NCBI RefSeq assembly: GCF_001921205.1
Contig: NZ_MSIE01000003.1
Location: 1 to 39,645 of the forward strand
Source: Actinophytocola xanthii
GTDB lineage: Bacteria; Actinomycetota; Actinomycetes; Mycobacteriales; Pseudonocardiaceae
Direction: 5' to 3'
Length of the DNA: 39,645 nucleotides
Part shown: piece by piece, positions 1 to 7,011 of the stretch
Layout of the letters: the number at the start of each line of letters is the position of its first letter
Position numbering within the stretch: the stretch's first letter is position 1
Notes under the pieces: model-generated
Database searches by the model: none
The model's input: the letters and a program-made list of their open reading frames with translations, nothing else
Told to the model about the DNA's origin: nothing
Translations under genes and position numbers: made by a program

Positions 1-2
1 GG

Positions 3-845
3 GCGGTCGGGCCCCGGATCGCGGCGCTGGCCGGGGCGCTGGGCGTGGCCGTCATGGCCGTCGGGGCGCTGCCGGGCCGCGCGGGGCCGCTGGACGACGG
101 GGGCGGCCCGGGCCTCGCGACCACCCTCCAGCGTGAGCTGGCCGCCACCGGCCGGGCCGTGCTCGTCCTCCCGGGCGAGCCGACCGAGCCCGCCAGGATG
201 GCCGCCGGGCGCATGCCGGCCTTCGGCGACGACGACCTGGCGCCGGTCAACACCGGGAACAGCGTGGCGCGCATCGCGGTGGGACTGGCCGCCCCGGAGC
301 GGGTCCGGACGGCGGTGGCCGACGCGGCGGCCGCCGGCGTGCTGTTCGTCGTCACGCCGGACGCGCCGACCCGCGCGGCCATCAGCGAGGCCGCCGGGAA
401 CCTCGTCGCCGACGCGCCGTCGACCACCGACGGCCGGCCGGTCCTGCGCCTGCAGCCCGCGGCCGGGCAGGTCACCCTGCTCTCGCCCGAGCAGGCCCGG
501 CGGGCGATCACCGGCAGCCCGCCGCCGACCGAGCTCGGAGCGCCCGGCATCGTCCCGGTCGACGCGCGCCCGCCGGCTGTCGCCGTGCGGGTCTCCGACG
601 GGCCGAGCGGCCGCCTGCTGGTGATCGCGGCGGAGGAGGAACCGGGCTGGCTGGCCACGGTCGACGGCCGGCAGGTGCCGGTGGTGCGGGCCTGGGGTCA
701 CCTCGTGGGCGTGCCGATCGGCGCCCGCGCCGGGGAGGTGCGCGTCGAGCAGCCGACCGCCCTGCGCAGCGTGCTGCTGCTCGTCCAGGCCGCGATGGTG
801 CTGTTCGTGCTGCTGACCGCGATCCCTAGCCGTCGCCCTCGATGA
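3..845 (+). CDS. C-terminal part of a large membrane protein, probably a glycosyltransferase (5' end outside window)
   Basis: The reading frame is open from the first bases of the window, so the gene starts upstream; about 280 C-terminal residues are visible. It begins with a hydrophobic stretch, continues with an Ala/Pro/Asp-rich extracytoplasmic-looking region, and ends in a membrane segment (LLLVQAAMVLFVLLTAIP) followed by a short basic tail. The block around GWLATVDGRQVPVV resembles the C-terminal beta domain of the large membrane glycosyltransferases that sit next to the Rv3259-like gene in Pseudonocardiales; that assignment is from memory of the family and context, since the catalytic domain is not in view. 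It converges with the next gene, overlapping its 3' end by 20 bases. Confidence 0.6.
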   Translation, partial: AVGPRIAALAGALGVAVMAVGALPGRAGPLDDGGGPGLATTLQRELAATGRAVLVLPGEPTEPARMAAGRMPAFGDDDLAPVNTGNSVARIAVGLAAPERVRTAVADAAAAGVLFVVTPDAPTRAAISEAAGNLVADAPSTTDGRPVLRLQPAAGQVTLLSPEQARRAITGSPPPTELGAPGIVPVDARPPAVAVRVSDGPSGRLLVIAAEEEPGWLATVDGRQVPVVRAWGHLVGVPIGARAGEVRVEQPTALRSVLLLVQAAMVLFVLLTAIPSRRPR

Positions 846-1260
846 CGCCCGGGTCGAGGTTGAGGTAGGTCGCGACCTGCTCCACCAGCACGTGGTGCAC
901 CAGGTCGGCCAGGTCCCCGCCGTCGCGGGCGCGGGCCTCGAGCGGGCGGCGGAACAGCACGATCCTGGCCTTCGTCGGCTGGCCCCGGCGGTCGACGCCG
1001 GCCGGCACGAGCCGTGCCAGCGGCACCCCGCCGTCGGCGAGCACGCCGTCCTGCGGGCGCTCGACGTCCCGAACCTCGGGCACGTCGTCGACCGCGATGT
1101 CGAGGTCGGTCAGCTCGGTGCGCCAGCGGGCCTCGATCGGCTCGAGCGCGGCGAGCACGAGCGCGTCGAACCGCTCGGCGCGGGTGGAGGCCGCCGGCAG
1201 GGTCGACGGGTACAGCGAGCCGCGCAGCCCCCGGCCGTGCCGGTCCCGGGTGGTGGACAC
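826..1260 (-). CDS. Metallopeptidase-family (zincin-like, Rv3259-type) protein with a degenerate active site
   Basis: A protein of about 144 residues of the DUF1025/Zincin_1 family common next to manB in actinobacteria. The start is placed at the GTG at 1260 (VSTTRDRHGRGLRG...), which fits the family N-terminus; an upstream in-frame GTG at 1290 would add ten residues and would lie inside the repeat element at 1274-1439. Family members usually carry a HExxH zinc motif near the C-terminus. Here the equivalent segment is HHVLVEQVATYLNLDP, where the second His of the motif is missing (VEQVA), so peptidase activity is doubtful. The gene is convergent with the upstream membrane protein and divergent from the DUF3499 gene. 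Its true function is unknown. Confidence 0.8.
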   Translation of the reverse strand: MSTTRDRHGRGLRGSLYPSTLPAASTRAERFDALVLAALEPIEARWRTELTDLDIAVDDVPEVRDVERPQDGVLADGGVPLARLVPAGVDRRGQPTKARIVLFRRPLEARARDGGDLADLVHHVLVEQVATYLNLDPGVIEGDG

Positions 1261-1273
1261 GCTGGCGAGCGTA

Positions 1274-1439
1274 CTAGGGCACGCCCTCACAGCCCTCGGT
1301 CGCGGTCTTCGCGCCCAGCTCGCCGCTGGCGGCGTTGTCGGACAGGCCGAGTGACCCGGTACGAGGCCTGCCCTCCGCCTTGCCAGCGACGACCTGGATC
1401 ACGAAGCCCATCGACCGGAACTGTGAGGGCGCGCCCTGA
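1274..1439. repeat. CTAG-bounded inverted-repeat element, copy E1 (MITE-like)
   Basis: The left end (1274-1292) and right end (1421-1439) form a 19-base imperfect inverted repeat: CTGTGAGGGCG, T or C, GCCCT, then AG or GA. The inner part of the right end (1404-1439) matches, on the same strand reading, the reverse complement of the element at 25957-26007, sharing AAGCCCATCGACCGG plus TGAGG and CGCGCCCT. No credible gene lies inside; a short minus-strand frame ending in TAG at 1275 has no start codon. The element occupies most of the 241-base gap between the divergent genes at 1260 and 1502. A non-autonomous mobile repeat is inferred; no transposase is present. Confidence 0.6.
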
Positions 1440-1487
1440 CCCGAAACCCGCACGGTGTCGCTACCTGCCCGCGGGCGCGCGAGGCGC

Positions 1488-1493
1488 TATCGT
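1488..1493 (+). promoter_or_regulatory. -10-like hexamer for the DUF3499 gene (probable leaderless transcript)
   Basis: TATCGT fits the actinobacterial TANNNT -10 pattern and ends eight bases before the GTG start at 1502, so transcription would begin at or next to the start codon. No Shine-Dalgarno sequence is visible in front of that start, which supports a leaderless mRNA. Confidence 0.4.
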
Positions 1494-1501
1494 CCTCGAT
1501 C

Positions 1502-1876
1502 GTGCGGAGCGTGCGGAAGTGTTCGCGGACCGGGTGCGGCAACCCGGCGGTGGCCACGCTGACCTACGCCTACGCCGACTCGACCGCCGTCGTCGGCCCG
1601 CTCGCCACCTACTCCGAACCGCACAGCTACGACCTCTGCGAGGAGCACGCGCTCCGGCTCACCGTCCCCCGAGGATGGGAGGTCGTCCGGCACGACGGCG
1701 AGTTCGCCGCCCCGGAGCCCAGCGTCGACGACCTCACCGCACTCGCCGAGGCCGTCCGGGAGGCCGGCCGGCCGGATCGCCCGATCGAGCCACCGGAACC
1801 GGCGGGCGGCCCCGGTCGTCCGGGCGGCGGGCGACGCGGCCACCTGCGGGTCCTGCCCAGCCCGGTCGTGGAGTAG
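1502..1876 (+). CDS. DUF3499 family protein (Rv3258c-like)
   Basis: A small protein of 124 residues recognised by the conserved N-terminal block RKCSRTGCGNPAVATLTY and the later SYDLCEEHALRLTVPRGWEVV. The two Cys of CSRTGC with the later LCEEH suggest a metal-binding CxxxxC...CxxH arrangement; that is inference. The tail after residue 80 is Pro/Gly/Arg-rich and poorly conserved. The start at GTG 1502 matches the family N-terminus (MRSVRxCSRTGC); a second GTG at 1511 is possible but less likely. It lies just upstream of manB on the same strand, as in mycobacteria. Function unknown. Confidence 0.85.
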   Translation: MRSVRKCSRTGCGNPAVATLTYAYADSTAVVGPLATYSEPHSYDLCEEHALRLTVPRGWEVVRHDGEFAAPEPSVDDLTALAEAVREAGRPDRPIEPPEPAGGPGRPGGGRRGHLRVLPSPVVE

Positions 1877-1935
1877 GTCACCCAGTAAAACGACCAGTAA
1901 TACCCCGACGTACCGCACCTCGCGCTCCGCGCCGG

Positions 1936-1941
1936 TAGGCT
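1936..1941 (+). promoter_or_regulatory. Possible -10 box for manB
   Basis: TAGGCT matches TANNNT and lies 33 bases before the manB GTG. No convincing -35 was seen, so this is a weak call based on one hexamer. Confidence 0.25.
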
Positions 1942-1974
1942 TCGAGCCAAATCCGCTGACCTCCGGGAGCACTG

Positions 1975-3330
1975 GTGCGTGACCTGTCCGGCGTCTTCAA
2001 GGCCTACGACATCCGCGGAATCGTGGGCGAGCAGCTCGACGCCGAGATCGTCCGGGACATCGGCGCCGCGTTCGCCCGGCGCGTCGGCGAGAAGGGCTCG
2101 GTCGTCATCGGTCACGACATGCGCGCCAGCTCGCCCGAGCTCGCCGGCGCCTTCGCCGACGGCGTCCGCCAGGAGGGCGTGAACGTCATCATGATCGGGC
2201 TGGCCAGCACCGACATGCTCTACTACGCCTCCGGCAGCCTCGACCTGCCCGGTGCGATGTTCACCGCGAGCCACAACCCGGCCAAGTACAACGGGATCAA
2301 GCTCTGCCAGGCCGGCGCCAAGCCGATCGGCCAGGACACCGGCCTCGTCGACATCCAGCGCGAGGTCGAGGCCGGGACGCCGCCATTGAGCGACCGCACG
2401 GCCGGCACGCTGGAGACCCGTGACCTGCTCTCCGGATACGTGGCCTACCTGCACAAGCTCGTCGACCTGTCCGGCAGCCGGCCGCTGAAGGTCGTCGTCG
2501 ACGCCGGCAACGGGATGGGCGGGCACACCGTGCCGGCCGTGTTCGAGGGGCTGCCGATCGAGGTCGTGCCGATGTACTTCGAGCTCGACGGGACCTTCCC
2601 CAACCACGAGGCCAACCCGCTCGACCCGAAGAACCTGGTCGACCTGCAGGCCAAGGTGCGCGAGGTCGGGGCGGACGCCGGTGTCGCCTTCGACGGCGAC
2701 GCCGACCGCTGCTTCGTGGTGGACGAGCGGGGCGAGCCGGTCTCGCCGAGCGCGATCACCGCGCTGGTCGCGGTGCGTGAGCTGGCCAAGGACCCGGGCG
2801 GCACGATCATCCACAACCTGATCACCTCGCACGCCGTGCCGGAGATCGTCGCCGAGCACGGCGGCAAGCCGGTACGCACCCGCGTCGGCCACTCGTTCAT
2901 CAAGGCCGAGATGGCCACGAGCGGCGCGATCTTCGGTGGCGAGCACTCCGCGCACTACTACTTCCGCGACTTCTGGAACGCCGACACCGGCATGCTGGCC
3001 GCGATGCACGTACTGGCCGCGCTCGGCGAGCAGGACGGCACCCTGTCCGCGCTCACCGCCGGCTACAGCCGCTACGCCGCCTCAGGGGAGGTCAACTCCA
3101 CGGTCGAGGACCAGGCGGGCAGGATGGCAGCGGTCAAGGAGGCCTTCGCCTCGAGGGACGGTGTGCGGACAGACGAGATCGACGGGCTGACGGTGGAACT
3201 GCCCGACGGCGGCTGGTTCAATCTCAGGCCGTCCAACACCGAACCGTTGCTGCGCCTGAACGTGGAGGCAGCCGACGACTCGGCGGTGGCCGCCCTGCGC
3301 GACGAGGTGCTCGCCATCGTCCGCGCCTGA
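1975..3330 (+). CDS. manB: Phosphomannomutase/phosphoglucomutase
   Basis: Interconverts mannose 6-phosphate and mannose 1-phosphate, the precursor of GDP-mannose used for mannosylated lipids and proteins; cytoplasmic. The protein has 451 residues, a normal family length. Visible family signatures are the phosphoserine loop TASHNPAKYNGIK (Ser at about residue 99), the Mg-binding loop DGDADRC (Asp 240, 242 and 244), the sugar-binding GEHSAHYYF, and the phosphate-binding RPSNTEPLLRL near the C-terminus. The start is GTG at 1975 (MRDLSGVFKAYDIRGIVG), with a GGGAG-like site just upstream. It heads the run manB, Trm112-like, SIS protein, manA, equivalent to Rv3257c to Rv3255c, which argues for mannose rather than glucose metabolism. 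Confidence 0.93.
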   Translation: MRDLSGVFKAYDIRGIVGEQLDAEIVRDIGAAFARRVGEKGSVVIGHDMRASSPELAGAFADGVRQEGVNVIMIGLASTDMLYYASGSLDLPGAMFTASHNPAKYNGIKLCQAGAKPIGQDTGLVDIQREVEAGTPPLSDRTAGTLETRDLLSGYVAYLHKLVDLSGSRPLKVVVDAGNGMGGHTVPAVFEGLPIEVVPMYFELDGTFPNHEANPLDPKNLVDLQAKVREVGADAGVAFDGDADRCFVVDERGEPVSPSAITALVAVRELAKDPGGTIIHNLITSHAVPEIVAEHGGKPVRTRVGHSFIKAEMATSGAIFGGEHSAHYYFRDFWNADTGMLAAMHVLAALGEQDGTLSALTAGYSRYAASGEVNSTVEDQAGRMAAVKEAFASRDGVRTDEIDGLTVELPDGGWFNLRPSNTEPLLRLNVEAADDSAVAALRDEVLAIVRA

Positions 3331-3347
3331 CCGTGAAGGAGCACGTC

Positions 3348-3557
3348 ATGGCCGTTGCACTCGACCCGAAGCTGCTGGAGATCCTGGCCTGTCCGTCCGA
3401 CGACCACGCGCCGTTGACCCCCGGCAGCCCGACCGACCCCGAGGCCGACGTGCTCACCTGCACCTCGTGCGGGCGTCAGTTCCCGGTCGAGGACGGCATC
3501 CCGGTTCTGCTGCTCGACGAGGCGATCGAGCCGCCCGACACCCCGGACGACAAGTGA
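3348..3557 (+). CDS. Trm112 family small zinc-ribbon protein
   Basis: A 69-residue protein with the UPF0434/Trm112 pattern LLEILACPxD...CTSCGRQFPVEDGIPVLL. Cys in ACPSDD and the CTSC pair could bind zinc, and the final hydrophobic GIPVLLL is the family hallmark. The ATG at 3348 is chosen because GAAGGAG lies eight bases upstream; an in-frame GTG at 3333 overlaps that site and is less likely. Trm112-type proteins activate methyltransferases in other organisms; which partner is used here is not shown. The gene lies 17 bases after manB and its stop overlaps the start of the SIS-domain gene (GTGA), suggesting translational coupling. Confidence 0.85.
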   Translation: MAVALDPKLLEILACPSDDHAPLTPGSPTDPEADVLTCTSCGRQFPVEDGIPVLLLDEAIEPPDTPDDK

Positions 3558-4657
3558 GCTCTGCGGTAGACGACACGCTCCTCGACGATCTGGACCGGAT
3601 CACCGAGGTCGATGTCGACGGCCTGCTCCGCGCGGCGGCCCTGGCCGGCGCCCAGGTGCGGGCCACGGTCGAGGGCGCGCGCGAGGCGGGGCTGGACCGC
3701 TATGCCGGCGCCGTGCCGCGCGCCCTCGTTCTCATCACCCGTCCCGGGCTCAGCCCGGCGGTGGCCAAGCTGCTGTGGGCACTGCTGGGCAAGCCGTGCC
3801 CGGTGCCGGTCGTGCTGACCGACACCGCCCCCACCTGGCTCGGTCCGCTGGACATGGTCGTCGCGCACACCGACGACCCCGGCGACACCGAGCTGGCCGA
3901 GTCGATCGACCGGGCCCGCCGCTACGGCGCCGGCGTCGTGCTGACCGCACCCGAGGACGGCCCGGTCGCCGCGGCCGCGGCCGGCCAGGCGGTGCTGATC
4001 ACCCCGCGGGTGCCGGTGCCGCCCGGCTTCGGTTTCACCAGGGCGCTGGCCGGTGGCCTGGTCACCGCCACCACGCTCAACCTGCTGCGCACGGACCTCA
4101 GCATGGTCGCCGACGAGCTCGACCGCGAGGCCGAGCGCGACCACATGCAGCACGAGTCGTTCGTGAACCCGGCCAAGTCGCTCGCGCTGCGCCTGGCCGA
4201 GCGCACCCCGCTGCTGTGGGGCCTGGACGACGTGGCCTGCGCCGTAGCCGCGTTCGCCGCGCAGGTCATCGGCACCCATGCCGACCTCGTCTGCGACGTC
4301 GCGGCCTACCCGCAGGCGGCGAGCCGTACCGCCCTGCACCGCGCGGCCACCTCCGCCTCCGCGGAGACCGACATCTTCGCCGACCCCGACGACGTCGACC
4401 CGTCGCGGTCCTCGCCGCTGCGGGTGTTCCTGCTGGCCGTGCGGGCCGCCGCCAGCGACCCGGTGCGCCGGCTGGCCGTTGACGCGTTCCCGACCGCCGA
4501 CGTGCTCGCCCCCGCGGAGGAGATCACCGCGGACGAGACGACCTGTGCCGCGGTCCTCGCGCTGCGGTTCCAGCTGGCCGCGCTCTACCTCGGCCTCGCC
4601 GCCGGCACCACCGGCGGCAGCTCCTTCTACGCGCCGGCCCGGCCCAGGGAGCACTAG
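3554..4657 (+). CDS. SIS domain protein (TobH-like, Rv3256c-type; phosphosugar isomerase fold)
   Basis: A 367-residue cytoplasmic protein placed exactly where Rv3256c lies in mycobacteria, between the phosphomannomutase region and manA. The C-terminal half carries the SIS/isomerase-like features of this family: HMQHESFVNPAKSLALRLAERTPLLWG, then DDVACAVAAFAAQVIGTHADLVC. The N-terminal half is an alpha/beta region with PRALVLITRPGLSPAVAKLLWALLG. The start is GTG 3554, overlapping the previous stop, and the stop at 4657 overlaps the manA GTG by one base. It probably acts on a sugar phosphate linked to mannose metabolism, but substrate and activity are not known from the sequence. Confidence 0.8.
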   Translation: MSSAVDDTLLDDLDRITEVDVDGLLRAAALAGAQVRATVEGAREAGLDRYAGAVPRALVLITRPGLSPAVAKLLWALLGKPCPVPVVLTDTAPTWLGPLDMVVAHTDDPGDTELAESIDRARRYGAGVVLTAPEDGPVAAAAAGQAVLITPRVPVPPGFGFTRALAGGLVTATTLNLLRTDLSMVADELDREAERDHMQHESFVNPAKSLALRLAERTPLLWGLDDVACAVAAFAAQVIGTHADLVCDVAAYPQAASRTALHRAATSASAETDIFADPDDVDPSRSSPLRVFLLAVRAAASDPVRRLAVDAFPTADVLAPAEEITADETTCAAVLALRFQLAALYLGLAAGTTGGSSFYAPARPREH

Positions 4658-5904
4658 TGCACCTGTTGAACAACCGGGTCCGGCCCTACGCCTGGGGTTC
4701 CCGAACGACCATCGCGGCGATGCTCGGCCGGCAGGTCCCGGCTCCGCACCCGGAGGCCGAGCTCTGGCTCGGCGCACACCCCGGCGACCCGTCCGCGATC
4801 GTCGACGAGGACGGCGTGGAGCGGTCGCTGCTCGACGTGCTCGCCGAGGACCCGGTCGGCCAGCTCGGTCCGGCGGTCACCGACCGCTGGGGCGACCGGT
4901 TGCCGTTCCTGCTGAAGGTGCTGGCGGCCGAGGAGCCGTTGTCGCTGCAGGCGCACCCCTCGGCCGGCCAGGCCGCCGAGGGCTGGGCCCGCGAGGAGCG
5001 GGAGGGCATCCCCCGCGAGGCCGGCAACCGCAACTACCCCGACCCGACGGCCAAGCCGGAGCTGGTCTGCGCGCTCACCGAGTTCCACGCGCTGGCCGGC
5101 TTCCGCACGCCGTACCGCACCGTGGAGCTACTGCGCGCGGTGCAGACCCCCGCGCTGGCGCCGCACGTCGACCTGCTGGCGGCCCAGCCGAACCGGGAGG
5201 GCCTGCGCGCGCTGTTCACGACGTGGATCACGTTGCCCCAGCCGGCGCTCGACGCGCTGGTCCCGGACCTGCTGGAGTCCTGCGTCAGCCACGTCAAGGA
5301 GCACGGCGAGTTCGAGCTGGAGTGCCGGACGGTGCTCGAGCTGGGTGAGCGCTACCCCGGTGACTCGGGCGTGCTGGCCGCGCTGCTGCTCAACCGGCTG
5401 GTGCTCGCGCCAGGCGAGGCCATCTTCCTGCCGGCCGGCAACCTGCACACCTACCTGCACGGCACGGCTGTCGAGGTGCTGGCGAACTCGGACAACGTGC
5501 TGCGCGGCGGCCTGACGCCCAAGCACGTCGACGTGCCGGAGTTGTTACGAGTACTGGACTTCGGCTTCGGCGACATGGCCGTCCAGACCGGTGAGCCGAT
5601 CGGCCCACGCCGGGTGTACCGGACCGAGGCACCGGAGTTCGAGCTGTCCCGCATCGAGTGGTCCGACGGCGAGCCGCGGGTGGAGGTCAAGCTCGAGGGC
5701 GGCCTCCCACGGATCATGGTCTGCGTCGACGGACGCGTCCGCGCCGCGGCCGTGGACGGCCAGGTTCTCGAGCTGTGCCAGGGCCAGTCGATGTGGCTCC
5801 CGGCCGCGGACCCCGACGTCGTCCTGACACCGGCCGGCACCTCCCCCGTTCGCGTCTTCGCCGCGACCGTGGGTAGCGGTGCGGCGGGGATCAGCAGTCT
5901 CTAG
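4657..5904 (+). CDS. manA: Mannose-6-phosphate isomerase, class I
   Basis: Interconverts fructose 6-phosphate and mannose 6-phosphate, feeding ManB. The protein has 415 residues. Zinc ligands expected for type I enzymes are visible: Gln98 and His100 in LSLQAHPS, Glu135 in PTAKPEL, and His264 in LPAGNLHTYLHG. The sugar-binding block LANSDNVLRGGLTPKHVDVPELL is also intact. The start GTG overlaps the previous stop by one base, so all four genes from manB are likely one operon. The C-terminal third forms the second cupin. Equivalent to Rv3255c. Confidence 0.93.
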   Translation: MHLLNNRVRPYAWGSRTTIAAMLGRQVPAPHPEAELWLGAHPGDPSAIVDEDGVERSLLDVLAEDPVGQLGPAVTDRWGDRLPFLLKVLAAEEPLSLQAHPSAGQAAEGWAREEREGIPREAGNRNYPDPTAKPELVCALTEFHALAGFRTPYRTVELLRAVQTPALAPHVDLLAAQPNREGLRALFTTWITLPQPALDALVPDLLESCVSHVKEHGEFELECRTVLELGERYPGDSGVLAALLLNRLVLAPGEAIFLPAGNLHTYLHGTAVEVLANSDNVLRGGLTPKHVDVPELLRVLDFGFGDMAVQTGEPIGPRRVYRTEAPEFELSRIEWSDGEPRVEVKLEGGLPRIMVCVDGRVRAAAVDGQVLELCQGQSMWLPAADPDVVLTPAGTSPVRVFAATVGSGAAGISSL

Positions 5905-5953
5905 GCTCTCGCTGGCTGGTTTGCGACAAATCCGACGCGGGTAGGGAGTAGCC

Positions 5954-6907
5954 GTGAGTGCAGGAGGCGGAACCAAGGCGATCATCGCCGCGTTGCTGGC
6001 GAACGCCGGCATCGCGCTGGCGAAGTTCGTCGGCTTCATCATCACGGGCTCCTCGTCCATGCTGGCGGAATCGGTCCACTCGGTTGCGGACACGTCCAAC
6101 CAGGGGCTGCTGCTGCTCGGGCAGAAGACCTCGCGCCGCCGGGCGACCCGTGAGCACCCGTTCGGGTTCGGGCGGGACCGGTACTTCTACTCGTTCATCG
6201 TCGCGCTGATGCTGTTCAGCCTCGGCTCCGCGTTCGCGATCTACGAGGCCATCCACAAGCTCCAGCACCCCGAGGACCTGAAGTCGCCGATCGTCGCGGT
6301 GATCATCCTGGTGGTCGCGATCATCCTGGAGACGTTCAGCTTCCGGACCGCGATCGTCGAGTCGCGCAAGATCAAGGGCGACGCGTCCTGGTGGCAGTTC
6401 ATCCGCCAGTCCCGCACACCCGAGCTGCCCGTGGTGCTGCTCGAGGACGCCGGTGCGTTGTTCGGCCTGGTCTTCGCGCTGTTCGGGGTCAGCCTCGCGG
6501 TGATCACCGAGGACGCGCGCTGGGACGGCATCGGCACGCTGATGATCGGCATCCTGCTCGGCGTGATCGCCATCATCCTGATCATCGAGATGAAGAGCCT
6601 GCTGATCGGCGAGGGCGCCACGCCGCGTGAGTTCGACCAGATCAACGAGGCCGTCGTGGGCGGACGGGTGGAGCGGCTGATCCACATCCGGACCCAGTAC
6701 GTCGGGCCGGACGAGCTGCTCGTCGCGGCCAAGATCTCGCTCGCGCCCGGGTTGCCCCTGTCCGACGTGGCCGCGGAGATCGACGCGGCCGAGGGCAGGA
6801 TCCGGGAGGCCGTACCCGCGGCGCGGCTGATCTACCTCGAGCCCGACCTCGACCGGACCTCCTCGGTCGAGCCCGCGCCCGACTCGATCGCTCCCGGCAC
6901 CGCCTGA
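5954..6907 (+). CDS. Cation diffusion facilitator family transporter (ZnT9-like subgroup)
   Basis: A 317-residue inner-membrane protein with six predicted membrane segments. The first two include AAVLANAGIALAKF-like and SSSMLAESVHSVADTSNQGLL sequences; the latter carries the HxxxD metal site of CDF transporters. The loop EHPFGFGRDRYFYSF is typical of the family. In the fifth membrane segment the usual HxxxD is replaced by LLEDAGALFGL, as in the ZnT9-like branch, so metal choice may differ from classical Zn/Cd exporters. A cytoplasmic C-terminal domain follows (about residue 215 on). Start is GTG 5954, with a GGAG nearby. Rv3254/Rv3253c neighbourhood; probably a proton-coupled divalent metal exporter. 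Confidence 0.85.
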   Translation: MSAGGGTKAIIAALLANAGIALAKFVGFIITGSSSMLAESVHSVADTSNQGLLLLGQKTSRRRATREHPFGFGRDRYFYSFIVALMLFSLGSAFAIYEAIHKLQHPEDLKSPIVAVIILVVAIILETFSFRTAIVESRKIKGDASWWQFIRQSRTPELPVVLLEDAGALFGLVFALFGVSLAVITEDARWDGIGTLMIGILLGVIAIILIIEMKSLLIGEGATPREFDQINEAVVGGRVERLIHIRTQYVGPDELLVAAKISLAPGLPLSDVAAEIDAAEGRIREAVPAARLIYLEPDLDRTSSVEPAPDSIAPGTA

Positions 6908-6918
6908 CGATCCTCCGC

Positions 6919-6936
6919 CCAGGGCAGTCGCCCTGG
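6919..6936 (+). terminator. Small hairpin after the CDF gene
   Basis: CCAGGGC and GCCCTGG form a perfect 7-base-pair stem with a four-base loop, 11 bases after the CDF stop and before the permease. There is no T-run, so termination activity is uncertain. Confidence 0.4.
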
Positions 6937-7011
6937 CGCTCGTCGTGCGTCGGTGCTGCGTGGGCTCCACCATGGTCTACACGCGTGTCCACGCTCGGGT
7001 GAGGAGGGGTC

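Noticed and set aside
1275-1480. Minus-strand frame inside repeat E1 (ending CEGVP)
   Set aside because: No start codon with a ribosome-binding site, and the ends coincide with the inverted repeats; more likely noncoding or a remnant.
1627-3009. Long open frame on the minus strand across manB
   Set aside because: Antisense to a conserved gene; composition (His/Asp/Val/Arg-rich) is the usual shadow of GC-rich codon bias.
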